DNA from: Mucilaginibacter rubeus
GTDB lineage: Bacteria; Bacteroidota; Bacteroidia; Sphingobacteriales; Sphingobacteriaceae
Assembly (NCBI RefSeq): GCF_003286415.2
Contig: NZ_CP043450.1
Span: forward strand, 4,030,001-4,094,000
Direction of reading: 5' to 3'
DNA: 64,000 bases
The notes under the pieces: model-generated
What the model saw: only the letters and a program-made list of their open reading frames with translations
What the model was told of the DNA's origin: nothing
Databases searched by the model: none
Shown here: piece by piece, positions 56,340 to 64,000 of the stretch
How positions within the stretch are numbered: position 1 is the stretch's first letter
Layout of the letters: each line of letters starts with the position of its first letter
Made by a program: the position numbers and the translations under genes

Positions 56340-57824
56340 ATGCTGGCATTGTTATCCCCAACTAAAATCCGCAGAATATTTTTTATCTGCCTGTTTATCT
56401 TTATTTTACCTTCAGCCCTATCGGCGCAAAATCTTTTTTTGCAAAAGGTAGAGATGTGTAATATCACTAATTATTGCATGGACTGCGGCGATGAAAAGGC
56501 CAGCTGTGATCAGCTTGCCATTGATTTTGTTTCTGCAAGGATCAATAACCGTTATCTGCTAAAAGACGCGACCGGCGCAATAACCTTTCAGGTGCTGGTT
56601 GATGAACGTGGCTTCAGTTGTGTGCTCAGTCACAACGATGCTACCAAAAGCGCCCTTACCAACGAGCTGATAACCTATCTTAATGGCTGTATCTGGAAGC
56701 CGGCTAAAATTGATGGCAAACCTGTGGCGGCATCTGTAAATGTTATCTTCCGCTTTATCAGCGGAGGCGTTTATGGCCAGGTACAAAGGCTTGATCTCGC
56801 CGAGATGAAACCTCCGGGCGACCCGATTATTTACAATAAAAACGTCACCTACGCCAACCCGTCGTTAAAAAACTACGATTTTACGGTTTGGACAAAATAC
56901 AACTCACCGCTGGTTGATAATATCAGTAAATCGGCAGCGATGGATCAATCGGATTTGTTATGGTATGCCACCGAAAAAGGCATGACCCGTTTTGAGGGCA
57001 CAACCTTTATCCCCGTTAATGAATACAACTCTCCATTCCCGTCAGATGCTAATATTAAAGAAGTAACTATTGACCGGGACAACAACAAGTGGGTTTATTA
57101 CGACAACAAAATATTTATGTATGGCAGCGGCGGCTGGCAGCTGTTTGATTTTAAACAATTTTTAACAGGCGGCGTAAACCAGGTACTGAACAGCCGCAAT
57201 GGCGAATTATTGTTCACCACACCAAACGGACTTGTTGTAAAGCGAAAGGACAAAGTAGTGGTTATCAACAAAAAATCGATGCCTGAAATGCCTTCGAGCA
57301 ATGTGCTTTTTGCTTATGTAGATGGCCAAAAACGGCTTTGGATTGGTACTTCAAAAGGTACTATCATGATTGATAAAAACATTATCACCTCATTTAATAG
57401 CCTTAACAATACCCCGTTAAAAAATACTACCATTTCGGGTGCAGTTGAGGATGAAAAAGGCAATGTTTACTTCTCACTGGTTGATTGCAATAAACAACCC
57501 GGCGAAACTGATAGCGAAAAAGAAGGTGTGGCAGTATTAAAGTTTAATGGAACCTGGTTGCATTATAACGATCAAAACTCGGGCATGCCTGCCAACCACG
57601 TCAACACCATGCTGTATGATAAATTTGATCACGTTTTGTGGCTGGGTACAGATGAATCGGGCATAGTCAGGTTTGACCTGAACAATGGCTGGGAGAATTA
57701 CCACAACAACAATTCGCCGCTACCTGGATTTACCATTTACCAGATGGTGCAGGACTCAAAAGGAGTTATTTACGCTACCACCGCTAATGGTTTATTAAGG
57801 ATCAGGAAAAAATCGGGGGCATAA
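56340..57824 (+). CDS. TonB-C-like domain fused to two-component propeller, no kinase
   Basis: A 494-residue exported protein (ATG 56340 gives a clear signal peptide ending near 'PSALSAQ'; the frame is open to a TTG at 56301). A short Cys-bearing segment ('CNITNYCMDCGDEKASCDQ') precedes a TonB C-terminal-like domain (about 60-140: 'ITFQVLVDERGFSCVLSH', 'CIWKPAKIDGKPVAASVNVI'). The rest is propeller repeats of the sensor-kinase type ('DQSDLLWYATEKGMTRFEGT', 'DGQKRLWIGTSKG', 'KFDHVLWLGTDESGIVRFD'). No kinase, membrane helix or DNA-binding domain follows. It may be a periplasmic sensor or adaptor; function is inferred only. Confidence 0.8.
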   Translation: MLALLSPTKIRRIFFICLFIFILPSALSAQNLFLQKVEMCNITNYCMDCGDEKASCDQLAIDFVSARINNRYLLKDATGAITFQVLVDERGFSCVLSHNDATKSALTNELITYLNGCIWKPAKIDGKPVAASVNVIFRFISGGVYGQVQRLDLAEMKPPGDPIIYNKNVTYANPSLKNYDFTVWTKYNSPLVDNISKSAAMDQSDLLWYATEKGMTRFEGTTFIPVNEYNSPFPSDANIKEVTIDRDNNKWVYYDNKIFMYGSGGWQLFDFKQFLTGGVNQVLNSRNGELLFTTPNGLVVKRKDKVVVINKKSMPEMPSSNVLFAYVDGQKRLWIGTSKGTIMIDKNIITSFNSLNNTPLKNTTISGAVEDEKGNVYFSLVDCNKQPGETDSEKEGVAVLKFNGTWLHYNDQNSGMPANHVNTMLYDKFDHVLWLGTDESGIVRFDLNNGWENYHNNNSPLPGFTIYQMVQDSKGVIYATTANGLLRIRKKSGA

Positions 57825-57832
57825 AAGGTTAA

Positions 57833-58294
57833 TTAATCTTCAGAAATCTCCATGTAGATCTCTGTTGTTACTAATCCTTCGCTAAAAGTCAGGATCTGGT
57901 AGCCCGCGTTTGATTTCAATTTGGTTTGGCGTGCATGGATATACGCAAACAGATCACCGTAGCCTTTCATGATGGCCTGCATCGGATCGCCGGTAACTCT
58001 TGTGTACAGGAACGTTCCAAGCATATCAATGGCAGTAAGTGATGTTTCTGACAGATCAGTATTGCCTTCTGTAACTACACCTTGAAAGCTTCTTTGTTCG
58101 TCAGCCGGGGTAACCTCCGGGTTGTCATAATAAATGCCGCAAATTTTATATGGAATAAAGGATATTTGAGCCGAAGTTAACTCATTTTGAACAGCGGTAA
58201 CGTATGCTGATGCCCCGGAGTAACTACCTGTAAATACTTTTCCGATAAGTTTTATGGGATTACTAATTGCTATTACCTGTACTGTATCTTCCAT
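57833..58294 (-). CDS. GyrI-like small-molecule-binding protein
   Basis: A 153-residue soluble protein with the layout of the GyrI-like/AraC effector-binding fold. The strand-turn 'YKICGIYYDNPEVTPADEQR' corresponds to the family's 'G-YYDDP...R' element, and a later 'MKGYGDLFAYIHARQTKLKS' with the closing strand 'TTEIYMEISED' fits the second repeat. The family binds small, often cationic or hydrophobic ligands. It lies downstream of the PixA/AidA-like gene on the same strand, with a terminator between them. Confidence 0.68.
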   Translation of the reverse strand: MEDTVQVIAISNPIKLIGKVFTGSYSGASAYVTAVQNELTSAQISFIPYKICGIYYDNPEVTPADEQRSFQGVVTEGNTDLSETSLTAIDMLGTFLYTRVTGDPMQAIMKGYGDLFAYIHARQTKLKSNAGYQILTFSEGLVTTEIYMEISED

Positions 58295-58373
58295 ATTTGG
58301 TTTGTATTTGGCATAACTAATATAACGGCATTTTTTTATCTCCCACTATTAATTTAGCATATCACGCAAAAAC

Positions 58374-58412
58374 ACAAAAGCCCGCTATCATGACTGATAG
58401 GCCGGGCTTTTG
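58374..58412 (-). terminator. Bidirectional terminator after PixA-like gene
   Basis: An interrupted inverted repeat with arms ACAAAAGCCCG plus CTATCA and TGATAG plus CGGGCTTTTGT around a four-base loop. Two unpaired bases (GC at 58401-58402) interrupt it. It stands 24 bases after the PixA-like stop. T-runs follow it on both strands. Confidence 0.85.
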
Positions 58413-58436
58413 TTTTTTTTTCAGGTTTATGCAGGG

Positions 58437-58985
58437 TTAGCTTTGTACAGTAACGGTTGGGTCCCAGTAATAGTAGCCGAATAATACAGGCTGATCAACA
58501 CCCCTTTGGCGTGTATAGAGTGCAAATGACACGTTATATTGCTCGGTGCCTTTGGCCACTACATTAGCTTGGTTAAACCAAAAGTTTTGAGTTGAAAAGC
58601 CAATCGGGATAGCGGTACCATCGGCAGGTAAAATACCAGTACGGGTATATACGCTGAAAGTTACATTATTGAATACAGTATCCTGGGCGTACTTTTCTAA
58701 CTTGTAAATAACTACAGCCGAATCAAAGTTGCCGAACTCTGATACCGCGTACCAACGTATAACGTCACCTACATCGGCTTTGATGTTAAGGTCGGCGCCG
58801 CCGGAACCGGTAATAGTATTGCCACGGGTAGCCACCATATACATATAATTGTGAGGCAGGCCTGTAGGAGCGTTAGGATCCTGGCTTGGAGTTGGAAAAT
58901 CGGTAGTGATAGCATCGGTATCTATCACAATCTGGATGTTGATGATCTCCTGCGTGGTGGAGACAAATTCGCTGGTAATTGCCAT
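58437..58985 (-). CDS. PixA/AidA inclusion-body family protein
   Basis: A 182-residue protein closely following the PixA/AidA pattern: 'INIQIVIDTDAITTDFPTPS', 'QDPNAPTGLPHNYMYMVATR', 'ADLNIKADVGDVIRWYAVSE', and the C-terminal 'YNVSFALYTRQRG' with 'LFGYYYWDPTVTV'. PixA forms cytoplasmic inclusions in Xenorhabdus, and AidA is a quorum-sensing-induced protein in Burkholderia-type bacteria. No signal peptide is seen, so it should be cytoplasmic. It is divergent from the lipoprotein-7TM-kinase operon across 410 bases. Its role in Bacteroidota is unknown to me. Confidence 0.92.
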   Translation of the reverse strand: MAITSEFVSTTQEIINIQIVIDTDAITTDFPTPSQDPNAPTGLPHNYMYMVATRGNTITGSGGADLNIKADVGDVIRWYAVSEFGNFDSAVVIYKLEKYAQDTVFNNVTFSVYTRTGILPADGTAIPIGFSTQNFWFNQANVVAKGTEQYNVSFALYTRQRGVDQPVLFGYYYWDPTVTVQS

Positions 58986-59395
58986 GACTAAAAGGGTTTT
59001 AGGATAAATAAATGTCCCTACTCTTTAAAGGATTTTCGGGTTAACTCCTTTGTCAAAGCAAAAAAGACCGAAGCGCTTCTTAACCGGTTTTTCTCAATTG
59101 CTTATCACACTACAAACTTCCGCTTATTTAAACCGGCTTATTAGAGAATAAATACCACTTAAATAAAATAAGTATTTATACGTATACAAACCATAAAAAC
59201 ACCCTTTCACACTTTTTCACACATCATAACTTTGCCACAAAGGAAAATCATTAATAAACAATAAGAAAAATCAATAATTTGCGTGAAATTATTTCACAGT
59301 AGTATAATTAATTTCTCACTTATATAATTTATTATTAACAACACAAAACACAAATAATACAACTATATTACCTACTTATATAAACCTATAATATC
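58986..59395. other. Divergent regulatory region, PixA-like/lipoprotein genes
   Basis: About 410 AT-rich bases without an ORF, between two divergent starts. It should hold promoters for both sides. The rightward promoter candidate is listed separately. Its transcript would have a leader of about 155 bases before the lipoprotein ATG; no riboswitch motif was recognised in it. Confidence 0.6.
59205..59234 (+). promoter_or_regulatory. Candidate promoter with tandem TTTCACAC repeats
   Basis: A -7 box TAACTTTG (59227-59234) matches the Bacteroidota consensus, with TTTC (59205-59208) 18 bases upstream as a -33 box. Inside it, TTTCACAC occurs twice, at 59205-59212 and 59215-59222, a ten-base (one-turn) offset that suits a DNA-binding regulator. 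Confidence 0.6.
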
Positions 59396-59944
59396 ATGAA
59401 AAAACGACCCCTTAACTTTTTGAAGCCAATTGCGATAGCAAGTGCCGTTTGCTTGTTTTTCGCCATGACATCGTGCAAGCAGGCTACCAGGTTTGCCCAG
59501 GTAAAGTACACCGCTGCCCAGGTTAACTACTGGCTCGACTCGTCAACAACCGACAGTTTCATTTTCCAGTTTTACAGTCCGCAGGTTGATGATGTTAAAA
59601 AACCTTATCAGCTTGTATCATACATCCTTGACACTGCCGGCAACTACCTTAACCCGGTACACCCGGATACTTTAGCCATTGCAAAAGATACGTTGATTAA
59701 CTTAACCGGCCCCGTAGTTTTAGGCAATAACTACCTTACCAAAAAAGCAATAAAAGCTGTAATATCTACCGACAGCGGAAAGAAACGTGATTATGACTAC
59801 CTGGTTTTTACGCCTAAAATCTTAGCTTCGAACCAGCACCTGGTGTATGCTATAGGACTGGTAAAAAATGGCCAGCTTATTAACTATGCAGATGGGGACA
59901 CACAGGACATTGACTCAAATCCATCACCTCCGGCAAAAATGTAA
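59396..59944 (+). CDS. Predicted lipoprotein of unknown function
   Basis: A 182-residue lipoprotein: a signal peptide with lipobox 'FFAMTSC' puts the lipidated Cys at about 27. The mature part is mixed beta and polar ('DSFIFQFYSPQVDDVKKPYQ', 'KRDYDYLVFTPKILASNQH') and ends in an Asp/Pro-rich tail. I do not recognise a family. It is the first gene before the 7TM/kinase/regulator genes (22-base gap), so it may be an envelope sensor part. Confidence 0.8.
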   Translation: MKKRPLNFLKPIAIASAVCLFFAMTSCKQATRFAQVKYTAAQVNYWLDSSTTDSFIFQFYSPQVDDVKKPYQLVSYILDTAGNYLNPVHPDTLAIAKDTLINLTGPVVLGNNYLTKKAIKAVISTDSGKKRDYDYLVFTPKILASNQHLVYAIGLVKNGQLINYADGDTQDIDSNPSPPAKM

Positions 59945-59966
59945 TATTGGCTAAAACTGTTGCAAA

Positions 59967-60632
59967 GTGGAACAGCTAATTAAAGGTATATCTGACTGGT
60001 CGGAGGTTTGGGCGTTGCTCATTCCTTTGGCCATTCTTTGTTTGAAGAAAAAACAGCCGGCCTTTAATAAACCTGTTGTTAGTTATTTATGGGCGGCGCT
60101 GGCAATCAATATAACTATTGATGCAATATGGAAGTTAAAAACGATACTGCCACGCCCCTATAACACCAATAATTATCTATATAATGTACATTCCATAGTC
60201 AGACTGCTGCTGTTCAGCTCCTTTTTTATAAAGCTAAATCAACAGTTTCTATCTAAAACAAAAAAGTTAGCGCCGTATGTTTTTTTAGGGTTTGTACTCA
60301 TTAACTTCGGCTTTTATCAAAACTTTTTTGATTACGGGCAACTGAGCAGCAGACTACTGTCGTTTGAGGCGGTAATTATGATGTTTTATTGTATGCAGTA
60401 TTATCTGTTTAAAATAACCGAAGATGAAGAACCCGGCAAAAAACAACCCGACTTTTGGATAGTGACCGGTCTGGGCATTTACTATACCGTAAACTTCTTC
60501 ATTTTTTTATTATACAATGAACTAACGGTACGCTTGCACAACTTTGCCATAAACCTGTGGAACATTCACAATTTCACGTATACCATTTTATGTGTATTTA
60601 TAGCGAAAGGGTTGTATGAAACAAACGAATGA
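59967..60632 (+). CDS. Seven-transmembrane protein, possible sensor module
   Basis: A 221-residue membrane protein starting at GTG 59967. Seven hydrophobic helices can be counted (near residues 13-26, 38-57, 73-92, 103-122, 132-151, 164-185 and 195-216), with short loops and no known enzymatic motif. It overlaps the kinase gene by 17 bases, so the two are translationally coupled. The kinase has only one helix and no sensor domain, which makes this protein a likely input module. No family is recognised. Confidence 0.82.
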   Translation: MEQLIKGISDWSEVWALLIPLAILCLKKKQPAFNKPVVSYLWAALAINITIDAIWKLKTILPRPYNTNNYLYNVHSIVRLLLFSSFFIKLNQQFLSKTKKLAPYVFLGFVLINFGFYQNFFDYGQLSSRLLSFEAVIMMFYCMQYYLFKITEDEEPGKKQPDFWIVTGLGIYYTVNFFIFLLYNELTVRLHNFAINLWNIHNFTYTILCVFIAKGLYETNE

Positions 60633-61422
60633 TGATATCAGGCTCCTGCTCTTTATGGGCATAGCGGTGATGCTTTCATTATTCGCGAGCATATTGCTCA
60701 TTTTCATTTTTTTTCAGCGGAAGAAATACCAGTATCAGCAAAAAATACAAAAGCTGCACCAAACACAGCAAAATCAGCTAATAGAAGCCGCCGTACGCAG
60801 CGAAGAAACCGAACGGCACCGCATTGCCGAAGAATTGCATGACGAGGTTGGCGCTATTTTATCAGCATCAAAGCTGCATTTGCAGGGAGTAAAGATCAAT
60901 GTTATTGATAAAAACAACGAGCCACGGTATGAGAAAGGACAAGAATTACTTGATATGGCCATTAAACAGGTGCGCGGCATTTCGCACAACCTGCATTCGA
61001 GTATACTGAAGGAGTTTGGCTTAAACGAGGCCATCAGGCATTTTGCCGAGAAAATAGCCAATAATGACCTCATATATATTACAACAGATCTTGATGACTC
61101 ATACACCGCCCAGGCCAATGAAAACGATATCAGCATATATCGTATGGTACAGGAGTTAATGAACAATATACTTAAACACGCCAAACCTCAAAAAATACAT
61201 ATTACATCAGTTTATAATCCGGATGCTTTGAACTTGAGCATTTTCCATAACGGGCAAGGATTAAGTCACGCCCAATATGAGGAACTGAAGTTTGATAAGC
61301 GGGGACTTGGATTAAAGGCAATCCAAACCCGTATAATTTTGCTAAAGGGCGAAGTATCTTTTAATTACAAACCTGAGGGGTATTACATTAACATCAATAT
61401 CCCGCGGGCAATTACAATCTAA
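60616..61422 (+). CDS. Sensor histidine kinase (HisKA_3), minimal
   Basis: A 268-residue kinase with one N-terminal membrane helix (about 9-33), a coiled-coil stretch rich in Gln ('KIQKLHQTQQNQLIEAAVRS') and no sensor domain. The H-box 'RHRIAEELHDEVGAILSASK' places the phospho-accepting His at 75. The HATPase part has 'YRMVQELMNNILKHAKPQKI', 'IFHNGQGLSH' and 'RGLGLKAIQTRI'. It overlaps the 7TM gene by 17 bases and is followed 27 bases later by its NarL-type regulator. Confidence 0.94.
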   Translation: MKQTNDDIRLLLFMGIAVMLSLFASILLIFIFFQRKKYQYQQKIQKLHQTQQNQLIEAAVRSEETERHRIAEELHDEVGAILSASKLHLQGVKINVIDKNNEPRYEKGQELLDMAIKQVRGISHNLHSSILKEFGLNEAIRHFAEKIANNDLIYITTDLDDSYTAQANENDISIYRMVQELMNNILKHAKPQKIHITSVYNPDALNLSIFHNGQGLSHAQYEELKFDKRGLGLKAIQTRIILLKGEVSFNYKPEGYYININIPRAITI

Positions 61423-61449
61423 TTATTACAACACTTCAAATACAAGGCG

Positions 61450-62100
61450 ATGAAACCTATTAAAATTGCCATAGCCGATGATTACACCATTTACAGGGAA
61501 GGCCTGAAAGTTGGCCTTACCCAGGATGAAAACCTGGAGGTGATACTTGAAGCCGCAGATGGAGAAGACCTGATATCGGGCATAGAAACCAATATGCCCG
61601 ATGTTGTTATCATGGACCTTAAAATGCCTGTAATGGATGGCATGGAGGCTACCAAACTGGTAAAAAAGAAATACCCTGATATAAAAATTTTAGTGGTAAC
61701 GATGTATGATGATGAAAAGTTCGTGATTCATTTAATGGAGATTGGCGCAAACGGATACCTGTTAAAAAACGCAGAGGCGGAGGAGATCAGGAAAGCGATT
61801 TACTCGGTACATGAAACGGGCTACTACTTTAACAATATTGTAAGTAACGCGCTGTTAAAAAAACTGGTGATAAAAGGCAACATCAAACCTTCCTTTAAAG
61901 AAGGCGTTGAACTTACAGAACGGGAACAAGATGTACTAAAACTGATCTGTGCCGAAAAAACAGCTAATGAAATGGGCAGACAACTTTTTCTTAGTCCACG
62001 CTCTGTTGAAGGTATCAGACAGCGGCTAATTGACAAGGTAGGCGTTAGAAATACCGCCGGACTGGTCATGTTTGCAGTAAAAAATGGAATAATTGAATAA
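61450..62100 (+). CDS. NarL/FixJ-type response regulator
   Basis: A 216-residue regulator, cognate to the upstream kinase by position. The receiver has Asp10-Asp11 ('IAIADDYTIYREGLK'), phospho-acceptor Asp56 ('VVIMDLKMPVMDGME') and Lys106 ('GYLLKNAEAEE'). The LuxR-type helix-turn-helix (about 150-212) has 'LTEREQDVLKLICAEKTANE' and 'LFLSPRSVEGIRQRLIDKVG'. Candidate sites are in the divergent region at 58986-59395. Confidence 0.95.
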   Translation: MKPIKIAIADDYTIYREGLKVGLTQDENLEVILEAADGEDLISGIETNMPDVVIMDLKMPVMDGMEATKLVKKKYPDIKILVVTMYDDEKFVIHLMEIGANGYLLKNAEAEEIRKAIYSVHETGYYFNNIVSNALLKKLVIKGNIKPSFKEGVELTEREQDVLKLICAEKTANEMGRQLFLSPRSVEGIRQRLIDKVGVRNTAGLVMFAVKNGIIE

Positions 62101-62347
62101 AAATCAACAAAAATCCAACACAAATTTTATTCAAAAACAAAAATCACATTAAAACACATCGAAAAAACCAAAATAAAAGACAACGATAAATTAAAAATAT
62201 CAAAATATAGTCAACAAAAAGCATTTAAAATCCATTTAAATCAAACAATTAGCAATATAAATTGCAAATAATTAAATAAATTATCGATAAATTTAATTTT
62301 CCTTAATATTTTTACAACTAAGGTTGACTGATTGATTTAAGATTTGA

Positions 62348-63043
62348 ATGAAAAGAAATATTCAATGCGATAATAACACGTGTTTTTTATGCAAAGGCTG
62401 CATAAAAGAATGGCTGCCTGCCATAGCAGCCAACAAAAAGAACTTTAGCGTAAAAAAAGGACAGGTTATTTTCAGTGAGGGAGATCCTGTGAAGGGTATT
62501 TATTTTGTATATGAAGGCAATGTAAAAGTTCATAAAAAATGGGGTGCCGACAAAGAGCTTATTATCCGCTTTGCCAATAAGGGCGCTATTTTTGGCCACC
62601 GTGTTTTAGGCAAACACGCAACCCACTACCCTATTTCGGCCACAGCTTTAGAACCCGGCATAATATGCTTTATTGACATGGAGTTTTTTGAGGCTACCTT
62701 AAAGGTGAACCCTCAGTTTGCATACCAGTTACTTTTATTTTTTGCTGATGAGTTACAGGAGGCTGAACACAAAATGCGTAACCTTGCGCATATGCCGGTA
62801 AAAGGCCGTGTAGCCCAGGCCCTCATAAGCCTTCAGGAACAATTTGGAACAAATCCGGATGGCCATATTAATGTAGAACTTACCCGGCAGGATTTAGCCT
62901 CTTATGCCGGTGCAACCTATGAAACGGTTTTCAGGGTGGTTAATGAACTATTACAAGAAAAGCTGATCAGTACTAATGGTAAAAAGATCAGTATCGTAAA
63001 CCATGACGGGCTGCTTACTTTAACGCAGGATGATGATTTGTAA
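62348..63043 (+). CDS. Crp/Fnr-family regulator with four N-terminal cysteines
   Basis: A 231-residue regulator. Residues 7-18 hold four Cys in the pattern Cys-x4-Cys-x2-Cys-x2-Cys (Cys7, 12, 15, 18), suited to an iron-sulfur or zinc site as in FNR-type sensors, though the spacing differs from E. coli FNR. A cyclic-nucleotide-like beta-roll follows ('VIFSEGDPVKGIYFVYEGNV', 'NKGAIFGHRVLGKHATHYPI'), then a winged helix with 'LTRQDLASYAGATYETVFRV'. The AT-rich 247-base gap upstream contains no ORF. The signal sensed is unknown; oxygen or redox is the natural guess. Confidence 0.92.
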   Translation: MKRNIQCDNNTCFLCKGCIKEWLPAIAANKKNFSVKKGQVIFSEGDPVKGIYFVYEGNVKVHKKWGADKELIIRFANKGAIFGHRVLGKHATHYPISATALEPGIICFIDMEFFEATLKVNPQFAYQLLLFFADELQEAEHKMRNLAHMPVKGRVAQALISLQEQFGTNPDGHINVELTRQDLASYAGATYETVFRVVNELLQEKLISTNGKKISIVNHDGLLTLTQDDDL

Positions 63044-63061
63044 GGAAGACAAATAACAACC

Positions 63062-64000
63062 TCACCCAACCAAATTCCGCACCTCAACCGGCGACAATGA
63101 CGTTTGCTTTTTAAAGAAGTTTGAAAAATGAGACAGTTGCTCAAAGCCTAAACTATAGGCAATTTCCGAGATGTTCCAGTCGGTTTGTTTGAGCAGGATG
63201 CGGGCTTCCTGGATGATCCTGCTTGCTATATGCTCTGTTGTAGTTTTTCCGGTGCTTTCTTTTAACACCTTATTAAGGTGGTTGCTGTGTACGGCAAGCC
63301 TGTCGGCATAATCTTTCGCGGTACGCAGAACAACTTTTTGATCGGGCGATGCTATAGGGAATTGCCTTTCCAGCAACTCAATAAATAACGACGAAACCCT
63401 TGTGGAGGCATTGTGGCTATTGCTGTAGTTAGTAAAGGGCTGTAATTTCTGCCCGTAATGAATCAGCTCCATTACGTAGTTCCTGATAAGGTCATACTTG
63501 TACGGGTAATCGGATGCTATTTCCTGCTGCATCTTTTTAAAAATGAGGCTAATCTCCTCCGCCTGCGCGTCGGTAAGCATAAACACGGGGCAACCTCCCG
63601 GACTAAAAATCGGTAACGCATCAAGCACTACACCACTTTTTGATTGTACAAGAAACGCATCAGTAAAAATGCAGAAATACCCCGACTGGTCTGCATCCTG
63701 CGGCTTCCAACTGTACGGTATTTTAGGGGTACCAAATACTAAAGCGTTTTTCTCAATATCTATAACTTTATCAGCATATTCGGCAATATTGCGTCCCTTA
63801 ACCAGGTTTATTTTGTAGTACAACCTACGATTGTAGGGCACATGGGTTGGATCCTTTTTTATTTTGGTGATTATGTCGGCAAGGTTGAAGACATTGAAAT
63901 GCCCAACCTCTTTGTTAATATCAACAGGAAGCAAATCCTCCACTTTGCTATTGGTGATTGTAGCGGCATTCTTGTAAAAATCTTCTACAGTTACAGTTTT
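63062..64000 (-). CDS. AraC-family transcriptional regulator, partial at window end
   Basis: The frame is open through the last base of the window, so the start is not visible; the GTG at 63943 is unlikely to be the true start because in-frame coding-like sequence continues upstream ('TVTVEDFYKNAATITNSK'). The N-terminal domain is a cupin-like sensor ('EVGHFNVFNLADII', 'LVFGTPKIPYSW'). The C-terminal AraC domain has 'YADRLAVHSNHLNKVLKEST' and 'NISEIAYSLGFEQLSHFSNF'. It is convergent with the Crp/Fnr gene (18-base gap). The effector is unknown. Confidence 0.92.
   Translation of the reverse strand, partial: KTVTVEDFYKNAATITNSKVEDLLPVDINKEVGHFNVFNLADIITKIKKDPTHVPYNRRLYYKINLVKGRNIAEYADKVIDIEKNALVFGTPKIPYSWKPQDADQSGYFCIFTDAFLVQSKSGVVLDALPIFSPGGCPVFMLTDAQAEEISLIFKKMQQEIASDYPYKYDLIRNYVMELIHYGQKLQPFTNYSNSHNASTRVSSLFIELLERQFPIASPDQKVVLRTAKDYADRLAVHSNHLNKVLKESTGKTTTEHIASRIIQEARILLKQTDWNISEIAYSLGFEQLSHFSNFFKKQTSLSPVEVRNLVG

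Overview
The window looks like chromosomal DNA of a Bacteroidota bacterium of the Sphingobacteriaceae, most like Mucilaginibacter or Pedobacter. The pointers are a SusC/SusD pair under an ECF sigma/FecR system, a GLPGLI protein paired with a large outer-membrane barrel, sensor kinases with two-component propellers, LytS/LytTR signalling, GH78 and GH3 glycosidases, promoters of the Bacteroidota TTTG/TAnnTTTG type, and almost no Shine-Dalgarno sequences. The genus is inferred from gene content and was not tested. No transposase, integrase, phage gene, rRNA or CRISPR array was seen; the only RNA gene is one tRNA-Gly.

Layout. 1-4304: the end of an exopolysaccharide/exosortase operon (FkbM methyltransferase tail, GT4 glycosyltransferase, Wzy-like polymerase, and one protein joining a GT2 glycosyltransferase to an exosortase). 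4724-8284: NarL-type regulator and propeller histidine kinase. 8562-12907: AraC regulator, an outer-membrane barrel gene broken by a single-base frameshift, and an amidohydrolase. 13093-20103: ECF sigma, FecR, SusC, SusD and a terminator. 20287-24629: orphan histidine kinase, single-domain response regulator, a small unknown, and a LytTR/LytS pair. 24865-28463: GLPGLI protein and outer-membrane barrel. 28608-32150: prpBCD methylcitrate operon. 32387-39996: GT4, Lrp regulator, cobalamin riboswitch with metE, a PTPS-type pterin synthase, a hydrolase, a CHAD protein and a cupin. 40134-46834: GH78 rhamnosidase, acyltransferase, a repeat-rich spacer and a YncE-like propeller. 47081-49895: VOC protein, a small unknown, SDR and AraC. 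50194-53109: tRNA-Gly and a GH3 glucosidase behind a palindromic operator. 53316-56148: PIF1-like helicase, a DUF6965-like protein and an SRPBCC protein. 56340-64000: a sensory block with a TonB-C/propeller protein, GyrI-like protein, PixA/AidA-like protein, lipoprotein, 7TM protein, kinase, regulator, a cysteine-bearing Crp/Fnr protein and an AraC regulator.

How the parts fit. Much of the window is envelope biology (polysaccharide export, glycan capture and cleavage, outer-membrane receptors), each part next to its own regulator. Two metabolic units touch vitamin B12: metE sits behind a B12 riboswitch, and prpBCD oxidises propionate without B12.

The best candidates for something little described are the GT2-exosortase fusion (2889-4304); the divergent block at 57833-62100, where a PixA/AidA-like protein faces a lipoprotein-7TM-kinase-regulator operon that looks like a split sensor; the Crp/Fnr protein with four N-terminal cysteines; and a 24-bp perfect palindrome over the predicted start of the GH3 transcript. 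Five copies or part-copies of one palindromic repeat and several other intergenic repeats are also present.
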